A stretch of 64,000 nucleotides of DNA from Streptomyces cyaneochromogenes (GCF_003963535.1 NZ_CP034539.1:5270001-5334000), one strand, 5' to 3'; shown: positions 50,908 to 59,722, counted from the stretch's first letter. The notes: a model not told the origin generated them from the letters alone. A program made the numbers and translations.

Positions 50908-51492
50908 CTACGGAGCGGTGAAGGGACGGGTGAAGTCGATCTCCTTCGCCGTGACGATCCGGGCCCCCATGTTGCGCCGCATCATCTCCAGGGCGGCGGA
51001 CGCCAGATGGGGGTGGATGGAGGCGACGGCGTCCTCGGGCACGGTGACCTCCAGGTGGCGGATGTGCGCGTCCAGGGCGGAGTAGAGGACGCACTGCTCG
51101 GTGACCTGGCCGGTCAGCACCACGTGTCCTACCTCCAGTCGCCACAGGAGGTAGGACAGCGGGGTCTCGTAGAAGACGGAGTGGCGGGCCTTCACCACGA
51201 AGAGCGACTTGTCGTCGGGCCGTATCGGCTCGATGAGGTCGGCGTGCGGGCGGGACAGCGCGGTGTCCACGAGTTCTCCGTGGTGCGAGCGCCACAGTCC
51301 GAAGTTGTCGTTCGCGTAGATCACCGGCACGTCCGCCTCGCGGGCTCGTCCGATCAGCTCCGCAAGCACCGGTACGACCCGCCCGGCGGACGGTACGAGC
51401 AGGTCGGCGTCCTCGTGGTCGTATGTGTTGATCATGTCGATCACGACGAGAGCCGCCGCCTTCGGCTCTCCGGGTCCGTTCCGCCGGTCCAC
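50908..51492 (-). CDS. Isochorismatase-like cysteine hydrolase
   Basis: 194 residues from a GTG at 51492. The catalytic triad motifs are visible: ALVVIDMIN (Asp19), VVKARHSVFYET (Lys) and TGQVTEQCVLYSA (nucleophile Cys). Substrate not predictable; related enzymes cleave N-carbamoyl or nicotinamide-type amides. The neighbouring F420-dependent gene 39 bp upstream may be co-transcribed. Confidence 0.9.
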   Translation of the reverse strand: MDRRNGPGEPKAAALVVIDMINTYDHEDADLLVPSAGRVVPVLAELIGRAREADVPVIYANDNFGLWRSHHGELVDTALSRPHADLIEPIRPDDKSLFVVKARHSVFYETPLSYLLWRLEVGHVVLTGQVTEQCVLYSALDAHIRHLEVTVPEDAVASIHPHLASAALEMMRRNMGARIVTAKEIDFTRPFTAP

Positions 51493-51531
51493 GTCCCTCG
51501 CCGTCCGTCCCTCGCCGTCCGTCCGGTGCCG

Positions 51532-52488
51532 TCAGGCACGCAGTTGCGGAAGGATCTTCGTGCGGTAGAAGTCGAAGAAGCCCTGCTGGTCCTTGCCGAT
51601 CTGGCTGACGTACACCGTGTCGAACCCCGCGTCGACGAACGCGGTCAGGGCCTCGAGATGCGCGTCCGGATCGTCCCCGCACGGTACGGACGACGCCACC
51701 TGGTCCTCCGTGACCAGCTCGGAGGCCTGCTCGAAGTGGCTCGGGGTGGGCAGGATCTGGGCCAGTTCCCCGGGGAGCTGCTCGTTCGCCCACAGGCGGT
51801 GCGCGGTGCGCCGTGCCTCCCGCTGGTCCGTGCCCCAGCACACCTTGGGTCCTCCGTACACCGGCTTGGTGGTGCCGCCCGCGCGGCGGAAGCGCTCGAC
51901 CAGGGCGGTGTCGGGCATCGTCGTGATCAGCCCGTCGCCGATCCGCGCCGCGACCTCGGCGGCCTGCGGGCCGAAGGCGGAGACGTCGATGGGTATCGGC
52001 TCGTCGGGCAGGGTGTAGAGGCGGGCGTTCTCGACGGTGTAGTGCTTGCCGTAGTGGCTCGTCCGCTCGCCGGTGAACAGCTTGCGGATGACCTGGAGGG
52101 CCTCCTCCAGCATTTCCAGGCGTACGGACGCCTCGGGCCAGTGGGTGCCCAGGATGTGCTCGTTGAGCGCCTCGCCGGTACCGACACCGAGCCGGAACCG
52201 GCCGCCCAGAGCGGCGGCGCTGGTGGCGGCGGCCTGGGCGATCACCGCGGGATGCGTGCGCAGGACGGGGCAGGTCACGGCCGTCTCCACGGGCAGCGAG
52301 ACGGCCTGGGACAGCGCGCCGATCACCGTCCACACGAACGGACTCTGACCCTGGGCGTCGTTCCACGGGTGGTAGTGGTCCGAGATCCAGAGAGAGTCGA
52401 AGCCGGCCTGCTCGGCCATGCGGGCCTGCTCGACGAGTGCTGCCGGGCCGTGTTCCTCGGACGACAGGAAGTATCCGAAGTCGGGCAT
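51532..52488 (-). CDS. F420-dependent LLM-class oxidoreductase (TIGR03557-type)
   Basis: 318 residues from ATG 52488 with GGGAGAACG upstream. TIM-barrel luciferase-like fold: LVEQARMAEQAGFDSLWISDHYHPW, GRFRLGVGTGEALNEH, IPIDVSAFGPQAAEVAARIGDGLI and GFDTVYVSQIGKDQQGFFDFY. It resembles F420-dependent glucose-6-phosphate dehydrogenase-like proteins; cofactor F420 is likely, substrate unknown. Confidence 0.9.
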   Translation of the reverse strand: MPDFGYFLSSEEHGPAALVEQARMAEQAGFDSLWISDHYHPWNDAQGQSPFVWTVIGALSQAVSLPVETAVTCPVLRTHPAVIAQAAATSAAALGGRFRLGVGTGEALNEHILGTHWPEASVRLEMLEEALQVIRKLFTGERTSHYGKHYTVENARLYTLPDEPIPIDVSAFGPQAAEVAARIGDGLITTMPDTALVERFRRAGGTTKPVYGGPKVCWGTDQREARRTAHRLWANEQLPGELAQILPTPSHFEQASELVTEDQVASSVPCGDDPDAHLEALTAFVDAGFDTVYVSQIGKDQQGFFDFYRTKILPQLRA

Positions 52489-52577
52489 CGCGTTCTCCCA
52501 GGTGCGGCGTGTGGTGGAGGCGTGTCGTGACGCGTGAGGCGACGGTTCCGGGACGCGCCGCCGAGTACCCATGGGCC

Positions 52578-53140
52578 GGGTCGGCCTAACAGGGGGCGTG
52601 CTGCGGCCGTGATCCAGGCCGGATCGCCCCGGCGGCCGTGTGCTGGGTGCGTGTAGCCCGGGGTGCAACGGCCCCTGTGCCGTCGGCGGCGGAGGGCGGC
52701 GGCGAAGGCGGATGGACCTGGCGGTCCGCCCCGGGCGGCCACCCCGGCCGGCAGGGGCGCCGGTCGGGCCTGTGCGCTCTGCGGTGCGGGCGTTGCCGTC
52801 CTCGGCGTGTGGGGCGGGGGTGTTTCCGGCCGGGTTCTTCGGGGTGGCTGCCCGGGGTCGGCCTGACAGGGGGCGTGATCCGGCCGTGAAAGACGCCTGA
52901 TCGCCCGGCGGCCGCGCGCTGGGCGGGTGTAGCCCGGGGTGCAACGGTCCCTGTGCCGTCGGCGGCGGAGGGCGGCGGGCGGAGAGCGGCGGCGAGGGCG
53001 GGTGGACTTGGCGGTTGGCCCCGGGCGGCCACCCCGGCCGGCAGGGGCGCCGGTCGGGCCTGTGCGCTCTGCGGTGCGGGCGGTTGCCGTCCTCGGCGTG
53101 TGCGGCGGCGGCGAATCCCGCCGGGGCCTGCGGGGCAGTG
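52578..53140. repeat. Two ~280-bp imperfect tandem repeats, non-coding
   Basis: Copy A begins at about 52578 and copy B at about 52855, both with gggtcggcct. Shared blocks include tgtagcccggggtgcaacgg (52652 and 52928), and a segment from 52741 that recurs at 53031 (accccggccggcaggggcgc and beyond). The local offset is 276-290 bp. It lies within the 812-bp gap 52489-53300, which holds no convincing gene. Confidence 0.85.
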
Positions 53141-53175
53141 GATCTGCCCGAGCCTCGCAGGGCGGTGAATCAGCC

Positions 53176-53290
53176 CAGGCCCGGCGGGCGGCCCCCCAGG
53201 CCCGGCGGGCGGCCCCCCCAGGCCCAGCGGGCGGCAGCCCCCTCAGGCCCGGCGGGCGGCAATCCCCCAGGCCCCGCAGGGCAGCGGGGC
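53176..53290. repeat. 21-25-bp GC-rich repeat array, five copies
   Basis: Copies of caggcccggcgggcggc start at 53176, 53197, 53219, 53244 and 53268 with variable C-runs between. The array directly abuts the 3' end of the PLP-enzyme gene at 53301. Confidence 0.85.
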
Positions 53291-53300
53291 GGCGCTGGGT

Positions 53301-54782
53301 TCAGGGTTCCGCGACGACCCGTACGGTGGTCAGGTGCCGGTCTGCGGCGTCCGGCAGGAACATGCCGGCCTCGACCCCTGTGACCAGGTACTTCAGTACC
53401 GGCTCGGTCAGGCGTTCGCCGGGCAGGATCACGGGGATGCCGGGTGGGTACGGGGTGATCATCTCGGCGGCGATCCGGCCGACGGCCTCGTTCGCGGGGA
53501 CCTTCGCGTGCCGCGCGAAATAGGCGTCCCGGGGGAGGAGCGCCTGGTCCGTCCGCAGGTCGGCGGGGGAGGGGACGGCGACTTCGGGGGCGTCGCGCAG
53601 GTCGGCGTGGTCGGTGACGTGGGCGGACAGGTCGCGCAGGGCCGTCAGCAGCCGCGCCGTGGTCCGCTCGTCGTCGGCGTGGGTGAGCTGGGTGCTGATG
53701 CGCCGGTGGTCGAAGAGGTGGGCATCGAGGTGATGGTGGGCCCGCAGCCAGTCGGCCGCACGGTAGCCGCTGGTGCCGAGGCCGCCGATGTCGATGACGA
53801 CCGGGAGCGGGTCGAAGTCGGCGGCGAGGCCGGGCCCGCAGAAGTCCTCGGCGTCGTTGACGTGGCAGCCGTCGATCGCCTCGATGGCCGTACGGGTGCG
53901 GGTGGCCAACTCCAGGGCCCCGCCGATGAGTTCGCGCCCATGCTGGACCATCTGGCGGCGCCAGGCGTCGATGCCGGCGTAGATCAGGACGTTCGGGCTG
54001 GTCGTGCCGAGGAGGTCGGCGCGCGAGGCGAGCTCGGCGGGGTCGATGAGGTCGCCCTGCAGGTGGAACACCGAGCCCTGCTCCAGGCCGCTGCCCATCT
54101 TGTGGATGCTGGTGACGCAGATGTCGGCGCCCGCGTCCATCGCCCACGTCGGCAGCTCTTCGTGGAAGGGCAGGTGCGCTCCCCACGCCTCGTCCACGAT
54201 GAGCGGCTTGCCGAGCCGGTGGCAGACCTCGGCGAGGCCCCCGAGGTCGGCCGCGGCTCCGTACGGTGTGGGGCTGGTGACCAGGGCCCCGTCGGCGTCT
54301 GGATGCTCCGCGAACGCCTTGGCGTAGGCGGCCGGGGAGGGGGGATGGGCGAGGTGCCGGGAGGCGTCCCACCGGGGCTCCACCCACACCGGGTCGACAC
54401 CGGACAGGATGAGTCCGGCGACGACCGACTTGTGCGCGTCGCGCCCGACGAGGAGCCGGTGGCCGGGGGAGGTCACCGCCAGCATCGCGGCCTTCACGGA
54501 GAGGGAGCTGCCGCACGTCGAGAAGAACGTGTGGTCCGCGTGCACCGCGTCGGCCATGAGGGACTCGGCCCTCGTCAGTACCCGGCCCCCGGAGAGCCGG
54601 TCGTCCAGGCCCCCGTTGGCCAGGACGTCGCCGAAGAAGACGGCGTCGCCCAGGACTTCGCGGGCGCGTGGATCCGCGCCGCGTGCCCGTTTGTGGCCCG
54701 GGGGCGTGAACCCCAGCTCGTCCACGTTCCGATACCGGGCGAGCGCCTCGAGAATCGGGGCCTCAGTGTGGTTCGCACCCAT
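53301..54782 (-). CDS. Orn/Lys/Arg decarboxylase-family PLP enzyme
   Basis: 493 residues, ATG at 54782. Fold type I: FTPPGHKRARG at the N-terminus, FFSTCGSSLSVKAAMLAV, LIVDEAWGAH (PLP-ring and N1 contacts) and the Schiff-base Lys in VTSIHKMGSGLEQGS. The C-terminal domain has PYPPGIPVILPGE, typical of this group. It lacks the N-terminal wing domain of inducible enterobacterial enzymes. Probable basic amino-acid decarboxylase making a diamine; substrate not certain. Confidence 0.9.
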   Translation of the reverse strand: MGANHTEAPILEALARYRNVDELGFTPPGHKRARGADPRAREVLGDAVFFGDVLANGGLDDRLSGGRVLTRAESLMADAVHADHTFFSTCGSSLSVKAAMLAVTSPGHRLLVGRDAHKSVVAGLILSGVDPVWVEPRWDASRHLAHPPSPAAYAKAFAEHPDADGALVTSPTPYGAAADLGGLAEVCHRLGKPLIVDEAWGAHLPFHEELPTWAMDAGADICVTSIHKMGSGLEQGSVFHLQGDLIDPAELASRADLLGTTSPNVLIYAGIDAWRRQMVQHGRELIGGALELATRTRTAIEAIDGCHVNDAEDFCGPGLAADFDPLPVVIDIGGLGTSGYRAADWLRAHHHLDAHLFDHRRISTQLTHADDERTTARLLTALRDLSAHVTDHADLRDAPEVAVPSPADLRTDQALLPRDAYFARHAKVPANEAVGRIAAEMITPYPPGIPVILPGERLTEPVLKYLVTGVEAGMFLPDAADRHLTTVRVVAEP

Positions 54783-54885
54783 GCGGGGCGGGTTCCCCGG
54801 GGCCCGGCGGGCATGCGGGCCCGGTTTTCGCGGCGTGCGGGTGTGGGTGCGGGGGGCGTGGGGGAGCCCGGCGGTTCCGCGAGGC

Positions 54886-54963
54886 CTCCGCGCGCCGTTT
54901 CAAGGCGCCCTCTCCGCGCGCCGTTTCAAGGCGCCCTCTCCGGGCGTCGTCTCAGGGCGTCGG
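54886..54963. repeat. 26-bp tandem repeat reaching into the Ppx/GppA stop
   Basis: Units start at 54886, 54912 and 54938 (the last degenerate). On the minus strand each carries TGA (54952-54954 is the gene stop, then 54926-54928 and 54900-54902). Steps of 26 bp put the three stops in three different frames. Confidence 0.85.
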
Positions 54964-56022
54964 CGAAGACGCGGCCACACGCAGTGGCCGCGCCCCGACC
55001 ACCCCTCCGTCCAGTCCCCGTTTTCCGTCCAGGCCCCGCTTCAGGTCGACGTGCCGTTCCAGGTCGACGGGCCGCTCCAGGTCGGCCCACCAGTCGGCGC
55101 CGTCCTCCAGATAGCGCAGGAGGATGCCCTCGCGCAGGGCCCAGGGGCAGATCGTCAGGGACTTCACGCCGCTGAGTTTCATCGCGGAGTGTCCGACGAT
55201 CGCTCCCGCCAGGCTCTGCCGGGCCCGAGGGGCGGAGATGCCGGGCAGGGCGGCCCGCTCGGCGACGGACAGCGGGACCAGGCGGTCGACCGCCTGGCGC
55301 AGGTCGCGTCGGCGCAGGACCCGTTCGGCGAACGGGCCGTGACGCCCCGGAGCCGCGCCGCACAGCCGTGCCAGTTGCTGGAACGTCCGTGAGGTGGCGA
55401 CGGCGGTGTGCGGGTGCTCCCAGCGGATGCGGGCGGAGACGTCCCGCAGTTGGTGGCGCGCCTTGCGGCGCAGGGCGGCCATGTCGGACGGCGCGGGAGG
55501 GTCCGTCGTGGCGAAGAACTCGTTGGTGAGACGGTTGGCGCCGAGCGGCAGGGAGGCCGCGAACTCGGGCGTCCTGCCGCGGCCGAAGGCCACTTCGAGG
55601 GAGCCGCCGCCGATGTCGAACAGGGCCAGCGGGCCCGAGCGCCAGCCCATCCAGCGCCGGGCACCCAGGAACGTCAGCCGGGCCTCCGCCTCACCCGGCA
55701 GTACGCGCAGACGCAGGCCGGTCCGGCTGTGTACGGCCGCCAGGACGTCCGCCCGGTCGGGTGCGTCGCGCACCACGGCGGTCGCGAAGGCCAGCGGTTC
55801 CGGCGCGCCCCACTGCCGCGCCATCTCGATCGCCGCGCTCAGCGCCTTCACCAGGTGTTCCGTCGCCTCTTCCCCAACGCGCCCGTCACTGCCGACCTGT
55901 TCGGACAGGCGCAGTTTCCACTTCGCGGTGTGCACCGGAAGGGGCACTCCGTCCCCCGCGTCGCACACGGCCAGTCGGACCGTGTTGGAGCCCGTGTCCA
56001 GCACACTTATTCTCACGGGCAC
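54952..56022 (-). CDS. Ppx/GppA exopolyphosphatase-family protein
   Basis: 356 residues from a GTG at 56022 with AAGGGG upstream. Actin-like ATPase fold: VLDTGSNTVRLAVCD, AFATAVVRDAPDRADVLAAV, LPGEAEARLTFLGARR and FDIGGGSLEVAFGRG. It hydrolyses polyphosphate or (p)ppGpp-type substrates in characterised relatives. The C-terminus has a repetitive tail (ERPVDLERHVDLKRGLDGKR). Confidence 0.9.
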   Translation of the reverse strand: MPVRISVLDTGSNTVRLAVCDAGDGVPLPVHTAKWKLRLSEQVGSDGRVGEEATEHLVKALSAAIEMARQWGAPEPLAFATAVVRDAPDRADVLAAVHSRTGLRLRVLPGEAEARLTFLGARRWMGWRSGPLALFDIGGGSLEVAFGRGRTPEFAASLPLGANRLTNEFFATTDPPAPSDMAALRRKARHQLRDVSARIRWEHPHTAVATSRTFQQLARLCGAAPGRHGPFAERVLRRRDLRQAVDRLVPLSVAERAALPGISAPRARQSLAGAIVGHSAMKLSGVKSLTICPWALREGILLRYLEDGADWWADLERPVDLERHVDLKRGLDGKRGLDGGVVGARPLRVAASSPTP

Positions 56023-56165
56023 GGAGTACCCCTTACGGGACATGTGAAGCGTCGGAGAGCGAGGCGCACAGGCGCATCGACCGCCCGGCCTGCCTCCCCC
56101 GCCGAATCCGTCCACAGCTGTGGACAACCCGCGCTCCCCTCGCGCGCCCCCCGCGTCACCCGACG

Positions 56166-57956
56166 TCACCCTCCCCCGGCGCCCTTCGACCCGTCCTTTG
56201 ACCCGCCCTTCGCCCCGCCCTGCGTGGCAGCCCCCCAGATCCCCGCCGCCACCCCCTGCGCGAACTCGACCGGCGGCGGCACGTTCGGCAGTTGCGCGGG
56301 TGCCGTCGTGCCCTTCTTGCCGCCCGCCCGGTCGGCGAACAGGGCGACCGTCAGGGCGAGTCGGGCGTCGTAGCCGGTGGTCCACACGGTCCGCCGGGTG
56401 ATCCCGCCACCCGCCCCGCCGGTGGTGAAGAGCCCCGCCTCCGCCGGGCCGACGGCGACGGGCGTCGGTACGGCACCCGTGCGCGCGCCCGCCATCAGCG
56501 CCTCCTTCTCGCCCAGTACCCGCCGCACGTCGGGGCTTGCCCGGTAGACGGTGCGGCCCTCCCGCGTGATGCGCGCGACGGTGTACGGGGCGGCGTACCT
56601 GCCGTCCGCGGCCAAAGTGGCGTACGCCGACGCCAGGTTCAGCGGGGTCGGCGCCGATGTCCTCAGCAGCGCGCGCAGCGGTTCGTCCGCTTCGCGCACC
56701 GCGCCGAACGGCTCCAGCGCTGTCCCCGCCTCCACCGCCCCGCTCACCGCGTCGTTGAACGGCTGACGGGCGTAGTCCGACCCCCCGTACAGCAGCCGCA
56801 CCGCCCCGTCGCCGGGCACCATCCCGACGACGGCGGTGTGCACCCGGACACCGCCCTTTCCCCCGGGGTGCTCCTGGACACGTTGCGCGGTGCTGTCCTG
56901 GAGCGCCAGGTCGAAGGTGGTCGTCACGCTGTAGCCGCCGCTCGCCAGTTGGTCCTCGGTGATGCCGAGCCGGTCGGCGGCCTCCTTCGCGGCCACGTCG
57001 ATCAGGTACTGCCGCTGCCCCTCGGTCTCGCCGGGCGGATAGAACCGGAACGCCGGGAAGCGTGCCGCGGCCCGCTCCCGTGCCGTGATGCTCCCGCTGG
57101 CCGCCATCGCGTCCAGCACCCACTCCCAGCGGTTCTCCAGCTTCGCGGTCACCTTCGGATCGGAGCCCGCCTTCTCGTAGTACGAGGGGATGTTGACGAT
57201 GGACGCGAGCGCGGCGCCCTGCGCGACCGTCAGGTTCCTCGCGTCCACGCCGAAGTAGTTGCGCGCGGCCGACTGGATCCCGGCGGCACCCCGGCCGAAG
57301 TACACGGTGTTGAGATAGCCCTCCAGGATCTCGTCCTTACCGCGGGTGCGGTCCAGCTTGATTGCGACGATCGCCTCGCGCGCCTTGCGGGACAGTGACC
57401 GTTCCGGGCTGAGCAGCGCGTTCTTCACGTACTGCTGGGTGATGGTGGAGCCGCCCTGCGGTTCGCCGCCCGTCAGCGTCGCGAGCGCGGCCCGTGCGAT
57501 GGCCTTCGGTGAGATCCCGCTGTCCGTACGGAAGGAGCGGTTCTCGGCGGCGATCACCGCTTCCTGCACATGCCGGGGGACCGCGGACAGCGGGACGTCC
57601 TGCCGGTCGACCGGTCCGCGCCGGCCCAGATAGGCGCCGTCCGTGTCGAGGAAGACGGTGCTCTGGGTGACGGTCTCGGGGTGCGGCTTCGGAATGGGCG
57701 TCAGGTGGTACGCCGTGACGGCCGCCGCGCACAGTGTGGCGAGCAGCGTGAGGAAGGCGTAGAGCAGCAGGCGCAGTCGCCGGCCCCGGGTGCGCCGGAA
57801 CCGGATGCGCAGCGGGACTCGCTCGCGGCGCCGGGTCCGCTTCTCGACGCGCCGCGCCGTGCGCGCCGGGAGCGGGCCGTCCGGCCTGTCAGGCCCGTTC
57901 GCCTCGCCGGTCCCGTCGGTCTTGCTCGTCTTGCCTGTTTCATTCATCTCGTTCAT
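56166..57956 (-). CDS. GT51 transglycosylase PBP with degenerate transpeptidase region
   Basis: 596 residues from ATG 57956. Basic cytoplasmic N-terminus, TM about 61-83, then a GT51 domain: EAVIAAENRSFRTDSG (Glu138), GGSTITQQYVKNAL, RKAREAIVAIKLD, KDEILEGYLNTVYFGRG (Glu212). The following region is shorter than in class A PBPs; where SxxK is expected it reads AVEAGTALEPF, and the KTG box is TTGGAGG. It therefore polymerises glycan but probably cannot cross-link. Coupled by ATGA overlap to the tethered sigma gene. Confidence 0.88.
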   Translation of the reverse strand: MNEMNETGKTSKTDGTGEANGPDRPDGPLPARTARRVEKRTRRRERVPLRIRFRRTRGRRLRLLLYAFLTLLATLCAAAVTAYHLTPIPKPHPETVTQSTVFLDTDGAYLGRRGPVDRQDVPLSAVPRHVQEAVIAAENRSFRTDSGISPKAIARAALATLTGGEPQGGSTITQQYVKNALLSPERSLSRKAREAIVAIKLDRTRGKDEILEGYLNTVYFGRGAAGIQSAARNYFGVDARNLTVAQGAALASIVNIPSYYEKAGSDPKVTAKLENRWEWVLDAMAASGSITARERAAARFPAFRFYPPGETEGQRQYLIDVAAKEAADRLGITEDQLASGGYSVTTTFDLALQDSTAQRVQEHPGGKGGVRVHTAVVGMVPGDGAVRLLYGGSDYARQPFNDAVSGAVEAGTALEPFGAVREADEPLRALLRTSAPTPLNLASAYATLAADGRYAAPYTVARITREGRTVYRASPDVRRVLGEKEALMAGARTGAVPTPVAVGPAEAGLFTTGGAGGGITRRTVWTTGYDARLALTVALFADRAGGKKGTTAPAQLPNVPPPVEFAQGVAAGIWGAATQGGAKGGSKDGSKGAGGG

Positions 57957-59014
57957 ATCCGCCACCACTCGCCGGTCGACCGTGCGGCGACCTTGCCCGC
58001 GGCGTCGTACACCGTGACGATCCGTTCGTCGGCGGCGGTGGAGAGGAACGCCTTGATGTCCTTCTCGGGCACGAGCGCGCTCGCGTACCAGAGGCCCCAG
58101 CCCGGACTGCCCGCCAGGACCAGGACTTTCGCGGTCGTCCTGCCGTCGCCGGTGTTCACCTCGACGCGGCCCGGTTCGCCGTCCAGGCCATGGAAGAGGC
58201 CGGACAGGAAGAGCCCGCCGTCGACGTTGTCCACCCGCAGGGAGACGCCCGGTTCGTCGCGGGCGGGCTCGCTGTCCTCCAGCCCCTTGAGGCGGACGGG
58301 CACCGCCCAGTGCCCGCGATCGGCCGTCAGCCACACCCGCACCCCCGGCCCGGCGGTCACCCGCTCGCCCGGCCCCACGACCCGGACCGGGCTCGCCGCC
58401 GGACCGGTGCCGTTCCCCGCCCGAGCACCGGAAGTCCCGCCCTGCGTAAGGCCCATGCGGTCGACGGCGAGCAGCGCGGCCGGCACGAGCAGCGCCGCGC
58501 ACGCGGCCGAGGCCAGGGCGAGACGGCGCCGCCGCCGGACACGCCCTTCTGCCTGGAGGCCGGCCGGCGGCAGCTCGGACGAGGCGACGTCCTCCACGGC
58601 ACGGGCGTACGTCTCGCGCAGCCGTCCGGGATCGGCGCCGGCCGCCCTGAGACCCTGTCTGACCAGGGCCCGCACCGCGCCCACCGAGCAGCCCAGCAAC
58701 TGGGCGATCTCCGCGTCCGACAGCCCCTCCCAGAACCGCAGCACCAGAACGGCCCGGCGTCGCGCGGCCCGTCGGCCACGCAGCGGACGCAGATGGCCCC
58801 GCACCAGACAGCGCCGTACATGGAAGTCCACGTCGTTGCGCGGCACGCGGCGCCACCGCGCGCACATCCGCACCAGCGTTCTCCGCGCCAACTCCTGTGC
58901 CGCACCGGCGTCGTCGGTGAGCAGCCGCGCGGTCGTCACCAGTGCGGACCAGTGCGTCCGGGCGTACGCGGCGAAGTCGTGGTCGGCGGGGAGTACGTGG
59001 GGGGTCGGGGGCAC
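57953..59014 (-). CDS. Membrane-tethered ECF-type sigma factor with exterior domain
   Basis: 353 residues from a GTG at 59014 with AAGGA upstream. Residues 10-75 resemble sigma region 2 (FAAYARTHWSALVTTARLLT, VDFHVRRCLVRGHL), and 86-125 region 4 (RRAVLVLRFWEGLSDAEIAQ, LLGCSVGAVRALVRQGLRA). The linker between them is unusually short. TM about 164-184 leads to an exterior beta-rich domain of about 165 residues (VWLTADRGHWAVPVRLKG, GDGRTTAKVLVLAGSPGWGL). It overlaps the PBP gene by four bases. Confidence 0.87.
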   Translation of the reverse strand: MPPTPHVLPADHDFAAYARTHWSALVTTARLLTDDAGAAQELARRTLVRMCARWRRVPRNDVDFHVRRCLVRGHLRPLRGRRAARRRAVLVLRFWEGLSDAEIAQLLGCSVGAVRALVRQGLRAAGADPGRLRETYARAVEDVASSELPPAGLQAEGRVRRRRRLALASAACAALLVPAALLAVDRMGLTQGGTSGARAGNGTGPAASPVRVVGPGERVTAGPGVRVWLTADRGHWAVPVRLKGLEDSEPARDEPGVSLRVDNVDGGLFLSGLFHGLDGEPGRVEVNTGDGRTTAKVLVLAGSPGWGLWYASALVPEKDIKAFLSTAADERIVTVYDAAGKVAARSTGEWWRI

Positions 59015-59206
59015 GTGGGCGGTCCTTCGGCTCGGGAACTCGGGATCAACTGCGATTTCGCCGCAGGCGGGTTGAGCAGCCGGGAAGCCAACGCCGTTGA
59101 GGAAAGGGGAGCCTGGAACCCCTGTGCGCCGTCTTCCCGGACGGGACCTGTACGCACGGCGGAGGGGGCCGGGTTGCACGGCAAGGGCACGGATTCCGGT
59201 GGGGGC

Positions 59207-59722
59207 ATGACCGAGGAAGAGTTCGACGCGTTCTACGCGACCGCGTTCCCCCGGCTGACCGGCCAGCTCTACGCCTTCACCGGAGACCACGGCGAGGCCC
59301 AGGACGTCGTGCAGGAGGCGTTCGTACGGGCCTGGGACCGGCGCAGGCAGTTCCTGGCGGACAGCGCCCCCGAGGCGTGGATCCGGACGGTGGCCATGCG
59401 GCTGGCGGTGAGCCGCTGGCGGCGGGCGAAACGCTGGCTGGAACTGGTACGGCGCACTCCGCCGCCCGTGTCCACGCCGGGGCCGGATCCCGAGCACACC
59501 GCGCTCGTGGTCGCCCTGCGCGAACTGCCCGAGGCGCAGCGGATGGCGATCGTCCTGCACCATCTGTGTGACCTGAGCGTGGAGCAGGTAGCCTCCGAGA
59601 CCGGTGCGCCCGTGGGGACGGTCAAGGCGAGGCTGTCCCGGGGGAGGGCGGCTCTGGCGAAGAGTCTCGCGGTGGACGAGGCCGACGGGCCGGTACGGGA
59701 GGAGAGCGGCCGTGTCCGATGA
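59207..59722 (+). CDS. ECF RNA polymerase sigma factor (SigE-family type)
   Basis: 171 residues from ATG 59207. Region 2 FDAFYATAFPRLTGQLYAFTG, DAQDVVQEAFVRAWDRR-like sequence (EAQDVVQEAFVRAWDRR), APEAWIRTVAMRLAVSRWRR; region 4 LPEAQRMAIVLHHLCDLSVEQVASETGAPVGTVKARLSRGR. The next gene, overlapping by 11 bp, encodes a single-span membrane protein, a likely antisigma-like partner. Divergent from the tethered sigma gene. Confidence 0.92.
   Translation: MTEEEFDAFYATAFPRLTGQLYAFTGDHGEAQDVVQEAFVRAWDRRRQFLADSAPEAWIRTVAMRLAVSRWRRAKRWLELVRRTPPPVSTPGPDPEHTALVVALRELPEAQRMAIVLHHLCDLSVEQVASETGAPVGTVKARLSRGRAALAKSLAVDEADGPVREESGRVR

Noticed and set aside
48546-50921. Very long forward open frame across the cysteine-desulfurase-like, GYD and DinB genes
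   Set aside because: Third-position GC bias makes antisense frames long. The minus-strand products have clear families; the forward product is low-complexity Arg/Gly/Val.
52532-52944. N-terminal extension of the LLM gene through the repeat block
   Set aside because: The extended frame is repetitive Pro/Arg/Gly sequence generated by the repeats, whereas the ATG at 52488 has a proper Shine-Dalgarno and matches the family start.
53176-53290. CRISPR-like array
   Set aside because: Repeat units abut with C-runs of 4-8 bases and no unique spacers of constant length.
53334-55175. 613-codon forward open frame over the PLP enzyme
   Set aside because: Shadow of the conserved minus-strand enzyme, whose motifs are intact.
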